Source: Certhia americana | Lineage: Eukaryota > Chordata > Aves > Passeriformes > Certhiidae | Assembly (NCBI GenBank): GCA_018697195.1 | Contig: CM031858.1 | Span: forward strand, 92,146,964 to 92,210,963 | DNA: 64,000 bases | Reading direction: 5' to 3' | Part shown: in pieces, positions 13,001 to 28,000 of the stretch | Position numbering within the stretch: the stretch's first letter is position 1 | How the letters are laid out: the number at the start of each line of letters is the position of its first letter | Made by a program: the position numbers and the translations under genes | The notes under the pieces: model-generated | Database searches by the model: none | Seen by the model: the letters and a program-made list of their open reading frames with translations, nothing else | What the model was told of the DNA's origin: nothing

Positions 13001-16000
13001 CTCCAAGCTAATTAATGGAACAAAGACACCATTACCTGAAAATTTTCAGAAGAGCAAACAATTCCATGCAGCAGTATTATAAATAGTAAAACAGAACAAG
13101 CCCACAAGAGGAATAAAATCTGTTGTTGTGCAACATTGCTCAAGCACATAAGTTTCCCATGCTAATGCTAGGAAACATTTCTGCTTCAAATACCCTTTCA
13201 ACATGTGACAGTAGGTAGCCTCCAAGCCCTGCAGTGTTGTTTGACTTTTCCAGGCTTGTTCTTTCTGTTGTTGCTGTTACTATTATTATAGTTTAAACTC
13301 ATTTAAAAGGCTTGTTTTCTTCAATTGTGTCAGTCTGTGCTAATTTTCAATCTTGTGTAACACAGCACCTTGTAGAATCATAATATATCCTATGTCCAGT
13401 TCCAGACTAATTCCTGGCTCTGTACAGGACAAACCCAAAAACCACACCACGTGCCTGAAAGCTTTGTCCAAATGCCTTTTGAACTCCAGCAGGCTTGGTG
13501 CCATATCCACTTCCCTGGCTTCACTGTAATCCTGTGAACAAATTTTGAATGACAACACTTTCTTGATACTGGCTCTCCTTAAAATATTTTCAGGGTGTGA
13601 GTGCTGGCATAGCCACTAATCAATTGCATGTGTACTACTGCAAACAAACTGCAATCTAACATAGGAATAGTAAGGTGCATAACAGAATTTGGGAGATGTT
13701 ACTTGGGAGGTGTTACTTACTAAGAATTTGGGAATTTGGGAGGTGTTACTTACTAAGAGCCAGATACCCATATGCACAGGTCTGGCTTTCTTAAATAGCT
13801 CACATGGAATCATTTTTGTTCAGAAATAGGCAAAAATCTGAATTTTCATTAATAAATAAAAACTAGTAGCACATAGAATGCAAAGAAAATTCCAACATTA
13901 ACTCAAGATTTGAGCAAACTGGTCAGGTGGAAAATGTCCCAATCTAAGGAAAGGGGGTTGGAACTAGATGATCCCTAGAGCCCCTTCCAATTCAAACCAT
14001 TCTATAATTCTACAAATGACTGAACATGCAAAGTATTTTGACATTCCTGTCCACATATAAAAGAACAAGCTCTGGTATAGCAAATACATCCTCTAGGACT
14101 CTTGCCTAGCTGAAGCACCAACCAAGCATTTTAGAAAAAAAGGCATCTAATGAAGTTTATACTGTGCTGTATAACTAACACTACAGCAATAAAAACTTCT
14201 CCTTATGATTGCCCTCAGAATTTTTCTGTGTTTGTAGTCCTGCATTTCTCCATAGGCCTTGCCTAAAACCGTACCAACACTAGCTATGCAAAGCTATGTC
14301 CTGAATTACTGCTTTTCCCTGCAGGTTGACTTCAAATTAATCACTTGCTGTAATTTCAAACTCTCATGCAACTACTTGCTTATTGAAAGCAGCTATTGGT
14401 GTTTAGACTGACTCTGTTCAGGCTGGTGAAGTGTTGGGTGTTCAGGCCTATTTATCTTGGGAACAAGTAAGTTTTTCAATGCCCTTCACAGCTCATATAG
14501 CTCAAGCAAACATTCAAATTCAACCTGCTTTCAATAACTGAATATATATGCACTGGCCTCTGCTGTTCACCAGTGATATTGCAGCACTGCAGCGCAAGCT
14601 AAGTAATTCTGACTCATGAAAGTTAAAAGAATTAAGTCAAAGGAATTAAATCTTAGCTCCAATACTATGCACTTAATTCCTTTCATAAATACCTGTCAGT
14701 TAAGGGAGTTATAACAAGCCTGTCTGTACAGCCTAAGTATTCATTGCAGTAGGTGAACTCTACATCAGTGATTTTGATAATGCATTTATCCAAGTCTTCA
14801 AGAAAATAAAATCGAGACTGTTTTTGCCACTCAAAATCAGATGGGGATTTAATGTTCATACGGACCTATTATGGAAAAGAAAAATCATTAGTACAGAAAT
14901 GAATCAGTAACAAATTAATCTTAAATTCCACCAAAAAAAAAAAGTCTACTTAATATAAATTCATGAGTTTGAAGAATGAGCACAGAATCTGTCAGGAGTC
15001 AAGACAGAATTATCTTTTCAAACCTGTCTATGGCATGCTCTGAACTTTCTGTCCACTTTGATTTTCCTCAGATTTGGGCAGAAAGATTATGAATTGTGTC
15101 TTACAGAGATATTGAAAAACAGTCATGGAAAATATAAAAAACGAACAACACTCTCTCTCCTGCTGATAACTGCACCATTGCTCACATAAATACTAAATTG
15201 TGCACAATATTTGAATACATTATATAGACATCTGAATGCTTGTTTATTTGGGTTGTTTTTTCAGTATGAACTTGCCACCCACTTATTTAGATTTGTAGTA
15301 ATTAATAGAGTCATTATTTTTGACACTGGATCTTAAAACCACTGGCCTCTTACAGAAAAGGTTGCCCTGGTTATTTGCCTTGCAAACACAGTGCAAGATG
15401 AAGAGGAGGTTCTGGAATCTCAGCCACTTCCCTCTCCCTTTATCTCAATCACTAAAGGAGGTGTTTAGCAGACAATAGAATGTTTTAATAGAGTAGGCTA
15501 TTATTACATATACCATTTAAGAACCCTCTTCCCAGTTTTGGACTTGCTCCTGACTTTTTATTTCATATATAGGACCAAGAAATTTAATCAATTTTCCATT
15601 ATTTTATTATAATATGACATTAAAACAAGAAAATAGTTACAAAGATAAATTAAAAATTACAGGCAGAGAATAAAACCCCATGCTTATCTTAGAAAACAGA
15701 AGTTTTCTTTCTAGATTCCAGTACTTTTCTTTATTGTTTCCTATTTTCTTTACACATGCTCTTATTTTTTATCTTCATAACACATATGCATGAATTGAGC
15801 AATTAGTATTGAATTATTGACCTTTGCATCATTCAAGCCCTTTTGAAGTTATGTTACTTCCATTTTTATAATTATACTTTCATTAATTCAACATATTTAT
15901 CTAAAGGAAGACTGATACAACTCAATTATAAAAAAAAAATTAAAATATCTGTTATATTTATTGTTGCTATTCTCTTCAAATATATGAAGCCTCATGTTTC

Positions 16001-19000
16001 TACCTTTGAATAACTGTTACCTTACATCAACACATAAGCTGGATCAGAAATCACAAGATTGACAGGAATACTAAAGGGAGTTCTTTTACATTTACATTTC
16101 AATCAAATAATGTATTAAATCTTCAACTTGAGAGGATAGTTTAATTTTAAAAGTTAAACTCTTTTGCTTATGGTGAATTTGTGCATGATGAGTACAAACA
16201 ACCATTTTAAAAACCGATTTAAACCTATGAACAAGCCTATATAAAAATTCACCCTTCTCGCTGCATCACATCTATATTAAATCAAACTAAATCTGATATG
16301 CTCTATCACAGCAGTAATATCAGAGCTACTCAAAGAGAATAGGTTCTAAGACTGGCTTATAATTTTTTTATATGTGCAAGATGTTGCATACAGAAAGTCC
16401 CTTGATGGTTTTCCAAAACTTACCAAATCATCAAAGATGTCCTTCTGGTGCACGTGAATGGTGATTAAAGTTTCATATTTTGTGCGTTCCATTCTTGTCA
16501 GATTGTGTGTTGCCTTGTCAATCAAATCATTTAAAAGTTCCAAGAACTTCTGATTTGTTATGTGCATTACCTTTTCCACAAGCAAGAATGATCATATTAA
16601 TACGAACACCACTCGTTCTTCCAATACTTAGAATTTTAAAAGTTTTTTAAAAATTTGAAAACATCCTGGGCCCATATTCAGCTTTGTATTTATTAGGCTT
16701 GGAATCCTAAATTCGGATTTTCAGGCTGCTTTCCATTCATGCATTCCTACCCAACAGAGTACAATAAGGTTATATCTAGATGAACAGGTCATGCTGTAAG
16801 AATTTTATTCTAAGACTCTTGCTCCGTTTACTATATATTACATTTTCAGCTGACTGCATTCCTGCATATATTCAGAACCATCAGTCAGTGATTTTGTGTA
16901 GCATATATCAGCTCAAGCTGTATCTACGTTTTAGGGACAACAGGAACCTGAAGATCTGTCACAGCCTTTAACCAGAGGAGAGGAGAAACATGCTATAATT
17001 TTACATACTGATGCTAAAATAATAATTTATTTTGTGGTACCAAATCTGTTACAAAGTTCCACAAATACTAACTACACAATACTGACTTATGTAAATAGCA
17101 TCAGCCTCTGCCAGTGATGCTCCTGGTATGCAACACAAAAAGCACTGAGGTTTAAGAAAGAGCAGCTCATTTATACCCCTATTCCAAATGCATGACAGAA
17201 CAATCACACTAGCTTTCTGTAAATACATGCAGAGCCTAAAACTCACACGGTGTGCTGAGAACAAAAACCTTAAAACACCGTTAAAACTAACAGAGAATTA
17301 AATAACCTCCACACCCCTCAAACACACATGCGGCTCAGCCCAAAAAAACCACAAAAGATGTTTCTTGTTAATGCAAAAGAATCTTTGTGCCTAGTTATTC
17401 TATGAACTAGAGTGGACTAAAAGTAGGTTTATGCCCTTTTTAAGCTTTGAACAATGCAGAAAATGTAGCAGTACATGTTTTTCTCCATAGTCTAAGCCCT
17501 TACTTTCATGCAGCTCAAAGTACAGTGTGGAATTTGCCCTGCATTTATTTTTATGGTAGGATGTTGTTACTCGTTCTTTGTTCAATCTCACTGTATATTC
17601 CTGATTGATGGTGGTTTGTAACCCTTTAGTTCACATCCTCTCCTTCTTCTTTCATAGACTCACTGTTAGGAATAACACCTTGGTTGCTAATAGCATCTTC
17701 TCCATGTGTTTAAGATTAAACCAACACCTCCTGAAACAGATTCTATTCTTCCCCTTCCCTAAAAAAAGAGCTCATCACCTGAAGGATGTAATGCATTTGG
17801 ATAGAGTAGACCAGTGTCCACAAAGCACAGTTACTTCCCCAAAGTTCAGGAGCTCTTATTTCTTTCCAAATTAGATTTTGTGAAAATAACAGCATAAGAT
17901 TCCCCATATTCCTGAACTAAGAAACTGTCCCTTCACAAGATGATTGCTCTAACGAAACAACAGAGAAAATCACAGGATTAGGAACAATTCTAAAGCACAT
18001 GCTGGGGGATAATGAGAAGGTGTGACTCCTTAACACATTTTTTATTATTCTGTTTTCCTGTTACTTTATTTCTTATTCTAGTAATTAACTAGTACTTTGT
18101 GCTTTTTCCTACATGTTACTTTTAACTTTTCACTATATGTACTGTTACAAACAATGCTTTTAATAAATCCCCAAAGATCCATTAAATACTACCTTTTTGT
18201 CTGTTTTGCTACTGTTCAGTGCCTTCTCTGCATCTCTGGTCCAGATAATTTGAATTCCCAGAAGTCCTATTTGTGCAGGAAACATTGCCTGAAAGTCATA
18301 CATCTTAAATTCTGAATCGTTAATGGCCATTGATGCCTGTCTAATGATGGTGTGGATTGTTTTCCTAATCCCATTCAGCAGCTGACCTAACCAGAATTCC
18401 ACATTGCCCTGAAATAAACAAGAAAGTACTTTTAGAGAATTAGTTTATGAATAATTCACAACAAGCAAGAGCTCTACGTGACATTTTTTCCCGGTCCTTC
18501 ATACTCCCATTTCTGTATTTGTTATTCTCTAATTTTTAAAAGATTCCTTTCCTCTTTCTGCTCCATTGCCCTTCTGGAGATATGTGATGGATTTGGCACT
18601 TCACAGCAGTACTGCTGAGAAAACAGGTAAAGCAATCGTTACAAACTGACACAAATGACCTGTCCTTTCTACTCTTTGCTCTTGCTGTTCACATTGGGAG
18701 GTTTTCATTCAGCTAGTCAAATAATAGCATGATGCAATACTGTTGCTCTCTAAAACATAAATCTACTTTAAATCAAGTCATGAAAAACTGCAATATGTAC
18801 TTTCATTACCTGAGCTAAAACTGGTTCAATAATATTGACCTGTTCTCCTTCTTGAGATTCAAACAATAAAATCTGGTCGTAGTTTTTTTCATGAAATCCC
18901 ACTCTGTTAACATTGTCAAACAAACTTAATAAATGTGCCTACAATGGAATCAGAAAAAAAAAACCTTCATAAACTGATCAGGTATGGCATTCTTACTTTG

Positions 19001-22000
19001 TCTTTAAATGCTGTATTAGAATACTCTAGAAATCTTTCCAAATGCGAAAGAATTCTCTTAAATAAAAAACAAAGCTGTCTCCATGGTCTTCATTTCGTAA
19101 TATTGACCATAAGAACACTATTGCTTTATTACTTGTACCTGAATAGTGTGGGAATCAGATGCTTGACCAAGGATTTCCAGAAGAGCAGGGTCAGATACAA
19201 AAAAAAATCTTGGAAATATTAACCGCTTTTTTTCCAAATAGCCAGTCAGTGATTTCTGACAGATTTCCAACTGTTCCAGCAAATGCGGTAGCAGCTGTGC
19301 CAAAGTCTCATCTCCAACACAGCACTGCACAATGTTTGATGATTCATGGGCTCTCTGCATAATTCTTTGCCATGATTTATCAATGTTCTGAAATCTTCTG
19401 GCTTCCTGAAGTACATGATAAATTCATTAGTTTTTCCTCATGTTTGTCATATTCTAAAAATTAAATAATTTGATCAGGCAAGGTAACAGTTTAATATTCC
19501 ACTTGCTGTTTAAGTCTTCTTTGGAGGACTAATGTATGAATATTTTTAGGCATGCTTTTTATTGACCAGAGTTTAAATTGCAAGAGAAAGAGTACAATGG
19601 GACAGCACTAGAAGTGTCTTACTTCATGCTGGGCACCAGAATTTTCACATAAAAAGATTCCAACACACATGAGAAAACTCAAAAAGCAGCTTTCTCAGAA
19701 ATGATAGCCTTCCTAACAGCAATATACATTGTCATATAAGTTGTTAGTAGCAACACTTGATGAATAAAACCAGTATATACAGTCTGAAGCTGCCCCACTT
19801 GTTACAAGTGTTGTAGGTGAAGAGAGACAAATTTTCAAATGGGAAGCTGAAAAATAAGTATTTTACTACACTGGGTATATTGCCATTAAAATCTTTTTCT
19901 TCACCTACAACAAATGAAATGTTGAAGGAATCATAAATTATCTGAGAGCTAGAAGAGATCTCAAAAGAAGATCCAAAGTCAGGATCATACCCAAAATATC
20001 TATCTGTCTTGTGTTTAGTGATGCTCAGGGATGGAGATTTATAAGCCTCTCCAGGCAATTTTTGATGCTGGTGACTCTCTTCTAATGTCTAAGCTAAATC
20101 AGATACTGAGAACAAGGTTTTTTTCTTCCTTTTAAGAACAGCCCACATATTTAAAAAAACTGATCACTTCTTTGCTTCAGTTTTTTCCTTTTCTTTAAGT
20201 CAAACAAGTCTAGTTTGTTGAATCTTTTCTTGTGCTTCATCCTGGATAGTGCCTCATCCTTACCACCCTCTTCTATGCTCTTTCAAATTTGTCAGTGTGT
20301 TTCTTTGGCAAAAACCAGATACAATATTTTATTTATTGGTTATTGATGTTTATGCATTCCACTCTTCAGCATTTTGCACACCATCAAGCTAAAACACATT
20401 TTCTGGTAGTACTATGAGAGACAATGGCAAATGCCTGTCAAAATATATGGCAACTACTGTTTTTCCTCTATCCACAAAGCTCCTTGCCCACTCTAAAAAT
20501 AAATTAGATTTGTTCAACATGTTTTGCTCCTAACAAATTCATGTTGACTGAACATTATTCATCTTCTTGTTAATTTCCAGATGCTAACAGTTGCTTGTTG
20601 TAGTATTCATCTAGAAATTGCAATTAAGCCCACTGCTCATTACCCCTTCACCAAGCTGTTCCCTCTCCACCTTCATCAAAGACAGTCACCACATTTGTTT
20701 TTTTCCAGAATATAGGTTCATGCATCTATCATCCTTGGGAGAAGTTGCTTTAGCAGCATTTGTTCATCTACACAAGCTGCTTAAATATAAATATAACTCA
20801 TGTATTAAATAATAATAATAAAAAAAAGGTTATCTAAATAACAATTAAGAAAGCTGCATTTAGCTTACAAAAATTAATCTTGATTTGGGATATTGTAAGC
20901 CTTTAATTATAAAATATGTGTCCTGAAATAAATTAATAGCTAATAATTTCCCAATAATAATGGCTTTGTTTAGCTACACCACTTGACCCAGCACGACTGA
21001 ACTGGGGTCTGTTAGAACTGTATGAAAACCCTCATTAAGAGACACAACAAAAAGGATTATTTGTTTTTGCTGCTATTTCTCTCCTGTTCAGATCATTCCT
21101 TAGCTCTTGTGCAGCTGCTGCCTTGGAAGGTCATTACTGCCTTTTGAAGAGGTTGCAATGGTTCACATAGATTAGCACACGTACAGCTCCCAAGCCTGGC
21201 AGCATTTCTCTGTGGGACTTCATTAAACTGAGTCCTAGCAAGTACAGATTTCATATACAAAACCTGTCATTCAGTTATTACAGCTTATAGCCTGCAAACA
21301 TGTGCACACAGGAAGAAAGGGATATTTGTACATATGGCAAAAGCAATAAATCAGTTTCGTGTTATTAAGTAGTTCTGAGCTCTGTACTAACTCAGTAATA
21401 TTGCACACTGACAGGAACATTTGAGCTTGAATTACAAACAATTGTGCTCCTGTAGGTTTCACCAAGTTCTAAGCGATTCAACCTTTAAGCAAAGCTTCTT
21501 CTGAACTGCCTCTGCACAGCTCACAAATATTATATGAGTATATGCACTGGCAAAGGACATCAGCCACTCTGTGATGTGGCTAATCTCCTGTTACAACGTC
21601 TTATTATCATACATCCTGGTACAACATATTGTTATCATACATCAATATACCTGAGGCAGTTGTTTTGCAATGTCTCCACCAACAAACACAGCTTCAAGGT
21701 AAATCCAGAGGTTCTGTACAGTAATCCAGTTTTCTATTATCTCTGCAGTATTGGTCAGCTTGTGAACCCATTGTTGTATAGTGGCCTTAAACGGTGCATT
21801 ATGGCTGCATGAACATGAGTGAAAGGGAAGAAGAACCTAAGTTGATAATTGTTTATCCTGGGGGTTGATTAGATTTATACAGTATGCACATTTATTAAGT
21901 TTTGTACCGGTTGCTCATCAGTGACCCCAGCATCATGAGGCTATCTTCCACCAAAGCTATCTTCTCTGATATATCTGATCCTTTCAGAAGAAGCTCTCCT

Positions 22001-25000
22001 CGAGTTTTGAACTGGCTAAAACTAAAAGCATGAGTACTCCATTCACTGATGACATGCTTCAGTTTTGCTTCAATATCCTTTTCTTTGACAGCACTGATGC
22101 AGATATCCTGTGTAAAATTAAAATTGTAAAATACATTCATCTAAGGCTATTATTAAGCACACTTATAAAGATTATAAAAATGTATTGGCTTGATCCAGAT
22201 CTCAGTATGAGTTCAGACTATTGAAACTGCACATTGAAACATTTCAAATTTATTATATTTCAAACAAGATTCTATTCTAGAACTACTTGTAACAGGTACA
22301 TTTAATTGGCTATACTCCACTACTATTTCACTATATATTTCCATATACTTCACTACTACTAGCATCTTACACAAAATTCACTCAGTCAGTGAATCTGCAG
22401 GAAGAATTTGCCTCTTTGTATGTATTAATATTTGAAATCAAATAAACTGACAGAGGAATTTAAAGAAAATAAACACTGACAATCAGAACCAATAAATATT
22501 CCAAGACCAGAGTGTAGACAGAATGCAGATTGACAACGTGCCTCTCTCCTACATTTTGAAGACAGTGAAGACTGCACTGTCATAAAGTTGATTGTTGTAT
22601 CAGAGAGAAAAGGATTAAACACACAGACTGGATCCCAAATTCCAGTTCAGTAGTACATCGGAGTGCATCACAGGTTGAAAGTGTTTCCTGAAGTGTAAGG
22701 CTGGAACTCTGAGTCTTTCACAAGGCTTAAATTCTTGTCTGGGAATTGGGTGCATCAGGGCTTTGATTTCATGGTATTGCCTTAAAAATGCTCATTTGTG
22801 GAACAAGACAGAACAGGTCACTACGCTGGAAATAATACAGATTTAGCTAAATGACCATGGAACTGAAGTTAGAAACTGTTGGAGTTTTACTTCTTTAGTT
22901 TTATCTAGACTTCGTTTTGCAAAAGGTAACAAGCATGAAGCTAAGGCACTTGCTAGATAATTTCTGACCCCAAAACAGAGGAGACGATGGCTTGTGCATA
23001 CTCCATATGCTTCTCATCTATCTGTGCTCTGGTGTATGGTCACTTTTGAAGTACAAAACAACTTAATTCTTCTTTAATCCCATATCCTCCACTTCTACTG
23101 TGTCCCAAGGATTTCTAGCACTTAACAGGATTGGTCTTACACCAACTATTTTTTTCTCTCTGTTTAGGCATTTAAAAGGAAGAAAAAAATATATGAGTAG
23201 GCAGACCCTAAATCAGAAGCATGAAAGAATCACACTACTCTTAAAACAACAGAAGTCCTCCTATGGAAGGATTAGTGTGATATCATCTATGTATTTAAAT
23301 CTTCTCCAGAAAAAAGGGGAAATAAACTAACTATTAGTGTCAATACTAACTAGCAAACTCTACTTTTCAAAGGAATTCTTCAACTAAACTAAATATTTTA
23401 ATGTCACAAAGCTGACTAGAAACATGATTTCAAAAGCACCAGATCACAAGTTAATAATTACCAAAAAAAACCAAACCCCCCCCTAAAACCCACACCAACC
23501 AAACCAAACCAAACCAAAACAGAAAAGTACGTATACCTCAATATCTTCTTTATGTTTTAATAAAGGTGCATCCATTACATTTTTTAAAGTGAAATTTTCA
23601 GAGTCAACATCAAAGTGATGCCCAGTTACTTGTGCAATTTTTTCCCAGTGTCTTGACAACATTGCCTAGAAAAGTCCATAGGGATGGGGTTTTAAAAAAT
23701 TGTATTAATTTTAGGTCTAGAATGATAACATACTTTTGCACTATATCTGTTAAATAAATAGGAGAGTCTTGATTTCCATTCCACTGAAAGAATTAGTAGT
23801 TATTCTAATCACATCATGAAGTCTTTTGTTTTATTTTTCTATAACTAAGCTTAACTAGATTTTTTGCTGTAAATACAACTGCTTTTATCCATAAGAAAGA
23901 ATTACGGAAAGCATCTTGTAGTCATATAACATGACCTTCAATAGAGTTTCTCAGACGACTCTTATCTCCAAATTATTATTCTGAACATACTTTGTTTTTC
24001 ATCATTTCAAGCAAAGGACAGCTCTCAGTGAAGTCATCAATTTTTTTTTTTAGGTCTTGAAAAGCTTGCCATTCCTTCAATGCTTTTGGTAACTTTCGGA
24101 TTCTTTAAACAACACAAAAAGAAAGAAGAAATATTTTATTCTTAATAAGCACCATCCACCACTAAATAGTACAATATATTGTCATTTCAATGAGTTGACC
24201 AGTAGACTGCAAATAAAAATCCAGTTGCATGCTGGCAATATTATATATAGCTGGTAATTTGAGACTGCAGGCATGAAACACTGCTAAAGACAGCACAAAT
24301 TACACTAGAATGGTTTGGTTTCTATTTCATTTTGAATCAAGGGAAGTTAATTTCATGTGCAATCCCATACCTGAAATTAAGTTCCTGCAGTGTCATTGTT
24401 TTAGTAAAATTTGAAAATGCACCTGGTCTTGTAAAGAGATAAAAGGATTAAACAACATATATTTTCCCAGCAAAATAAAGTACATCCAAAATTAAAACAA
24501 ATCTGCTTGCAGAAAGAAAAATACTTATTTCAATAAACAAGTCTTAATTCATACCTTGTTTGTATGAAAGATATTCAAAGCAAAATTTTCCTGTATTCAC
24601 AATTTCAGATGAAAACAAATTTAAAATTAAGAACCTTTTGTACTGCGAATTTTCACAGCTCCTCTCACTTCTAAACCAGTCATGCCAATTTTCATCTGAC
24701 AAAGCTATGGACCGAAAACTGACAGCAGTTCTCTTGCAGCTCAATTCCAGAAACTAAAAGCTGCATAAAACCTGCCCATAATGACAAATTCCTTCAAAAA
24801 AATTCTCCATTTTTCACAGTTCAAAATCAGACAGATCTGTCACACAATGCTGGAACATGTGCAAATTCTTCACTGCTTGCTGGTAAGAGGCAGATGAACA
24901 TATGCATACTGTCATGGCACTACAATAACTGCTATAGTCTTTCATCTTGAATCCAACAGTAGATAGCATTAAATATGCTGGAGAACAGCATTGCAGAATG

Positions 25001-28000
25001 GGAAGTTTGTACTCTGCTTTGTATCAAGCAGGCTTTAAGGGGCAGTTCCTGGCTACTTCTATCCTGAGGCTTAGCAAATAACATCTAATAAACTTGTCTG
25101 GGGATGGCTATTAGAAATGGGATCTCTTAGCTTGATAATGGAAATGGCTTTTTTTTTTTTTTAAATTCAAATAACTTTATCCTTTGTCTTAGTCTCAATC
25201 CTTTGTCTTAGTCTCAAGTTCCATGAGATCCACATTATGTTAAAAAACTACTCCATTGATCAGATTTACATTTCTGTCCTAAATTTTCTGAACATTCTCT
25301 TTACACTGTATTACAGTAAAATATAGAGGGGAACTTCTCTCCAGCTGTTATTATAAACTTCTATAATGCCCTCTAAATATTTCTCCTTTTTATCTCTTTC
25401 TAATTTGACTTATTTTTAAGTCAAATTATTTTATTTTTATTTTTCCTTTCATGATTAGAGGTTTTCTATTACACTATTATTTTTAAAAGGTAGCAAAACA
25501 AAATTACTTTAAAGAACTATGTATATCTTTACAATTACTCTAAAGCAGTAGCTGCACTTCCAGCATTCCTGCTTCTTTCATAACACAGCATACCATTTTA
25601 GCTATTTCTGTGAGTACCCCCTGTATATTGTTTCAATTTCTCTGGCTTAAAAGAGAATATCTTGATGCAATAATGCTAGCAAACTGCCAAAAGAAGAATA
25701 GTACTGGGTAGGACTTTTATTACAAAAAAAAGCATTTACTGCCTATTGGCAGTCACACTGCTCCAAATATAGCTCCATACTTGAGAGGAAAAATAAAAAT
25801 GTCACACATGAAGTTCAAAGAGAAACACATAAATGAAAACTATTGTTGTGCAATGGCTTCCTTCAGTGTTCTGGAGAAGGAAGCATGAAAAGTCCTACAG
25901 CCTTCAAAATATCATTAACTACAGAAAAAATTATCACGCAGATTCCAGAATTCTACTGAAATGAGATAATGACTTGTATTGTCCAAATGGAGAAGTGTAT
26001 GTTTCACATACATTCATTTTTACTGTTCTTATTTTTTAAAAAGAGGTTGGGTTGTTTTGTTGTTTTTTCTTTTTCAAATTAATGACTAAAAGACAGTTCA
26101 GTCAGTTTTTTGTGGAAAACATTACTGATTCAAACTTAATAAATAATCCCTCAGTATTTAGCATGGCAATCCGCCCTGCTTGAATTAACAACTACAATTT
26201 AGACAAATGTGCAGAAGTAAGCAGTAGGTTCAAAATTCCATTTAATATCATGGACTAACAATTAGCCATAAACTAAATCAGTGAGAAGGTGCTGTATAAG
26301 ATTAGCTTTGGAAGTCATTTGTACTCACACCTTGACACAGGTTTGTGCACCTTGTTTATTAAATAAGCTACAGCCTACCATATCAGTATAGCCCAACAAG
26401 CCCCAGGTGACTCACAAGCGTATTTCATCACAGTGCAGTTGTGCCCAACACTGAGCATAAGATGGACCAACATTCTTTGGCCCCTCGGAGAAATTTTCAC
26501 AAGCTAATTAAAAAACAGAGCTGGAAATAAAAATTGTGTGTACTTCAACAAAAACAAAAACAAAACAAAAAACAAAACAAACAAAACAAAGAAACAAAAA
26601 TAAACAACCCCAACTTACTTGCTTTGAAAATCCAGAAGTTCACTGTTAATTTTTTCAATATTTAAATCATTCCAAAGTATTTCATTGTACCTGTCGATAC
26701 TAGAAGTAACTGTATCATAAAGACTGTAAAGTTTCTGAAGCAATGAAAGTTCACGTTTGATTTTGTGAAGTTCAGGGTGCTCTGTTTCAAATTATAAAAT
26801 TGGACATTTGTGCGTGTTAATTAGGTATTCATGTCAAATTTATTCATGAACATAAGAATCAATGCATTTCTAATAATGTTTTTTAATACATGAATGAAAT
26901 CAGACTTGCAGTTTTCTATATAGTGTCTAGGAAGACAAACTTCCACTTACATTATGCAAGAACAACAGATTTTGATGCACAGTAATTGTGTAGATAATTT
27001 AGTTTTTTAATCAATATTCTTATGTAGTAGTAGATGCAATCTTGTAAATGAGGGAGACAATGCTGAAAAAGTGGATGAAATGGCAGTGAAACACAATATA
27101 ATTTTAGACAGGAACTAAAACACCCCAAATGTCAATTTATACTTTTTACTTAAGAGGCAGAGTTTGGGGATGACGGGTGTGCTTTCAAATGAAATATATA
27201 GAATATATTAGACAGCAAAAGTATTTAAAATGGACATCCTTAACAGAAAAGTTTCATTTACTTTCTCTCATATCTTTTGGAATTCCTAGTAAAATATATT
27301 TGGAATACTGCATATGTCCTCAGACAGGAAAATATACTCAATTTAGTATGCACAAATTAAAGTGCTTATCATACATTCTGCTGTAGTTCACACTACAGTC
27401 TTCCAAAAGAACTGTGTCTGACTGGGAGACATAAGGACATTCCAGAGCAGTTGCACTGCCCAAGGGAATTCATTATGCAACTGGAGCAGGGACAATTTGA
27501 GTACTTTGGCAACATGTTTCCCAAATTTGTACAGGGCAGAATATTGGCAGGAGATGTGCTTAGCTCTGAACAGAAAAACCAAGGGAGCAAACCATCTGAA
27601 CCCTGAGACACACAGAGAGCAGTGCAGTATTTTTCCATCTGATGTTTATGCGTGTGCACATGGAGAGCCTGTTTCACCTAGCTGCTTTTATAAAAAGGAC
27701 TATAATAATTTATTGCAAGGAATTTTTCTGCAAGTTTTCTAAATTTTCATGCATTTAGCAGGAATCACAAGAAAAAATTAATAGCCTAGAAACAGGTGTC
27801 CTTATCCCCTGAGAAACTACCTGTGATGGGAAGACCAAATAATTCTTCCCCACCAGAAAGAGAGAGATACTTCCTCCACAATTCATCAAATTTGGCTTGA
27901 AAGATCTGTAATCTGTCACTTGCTTCATGGGGAGGAATATTTTCCTCACTGGGACCCCTGTAAAAATAAAAGAAAATTCATTGAAATTGTCAACCATACA

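Larger units (their letters stand above)
11816..14692 (-). other. Intron between exons 40 and 41
   Basis: Has two CR1 fragments in opposite orientation (13376-13530 and 13945-14012) and the 33-bp-period repeat between them. Nothing else recognised. Confidence 0.85.
24103..26618 (-). other. Intron between exons 31 and 32
   Basis: AT-rich, with a T-run and a 19-bp duplication near 25.2 kb and the CAAAA tract at the exon 31 side. No coding sequence recognised. Confidence 0.8.

Noticed and set aside
13688..13758. Spaced direct repeats as a CRISPR-like array
   Set aside because: Only two good copies with a 12-bp spacer, in a vertebrate intron; it is a small minisatellite.
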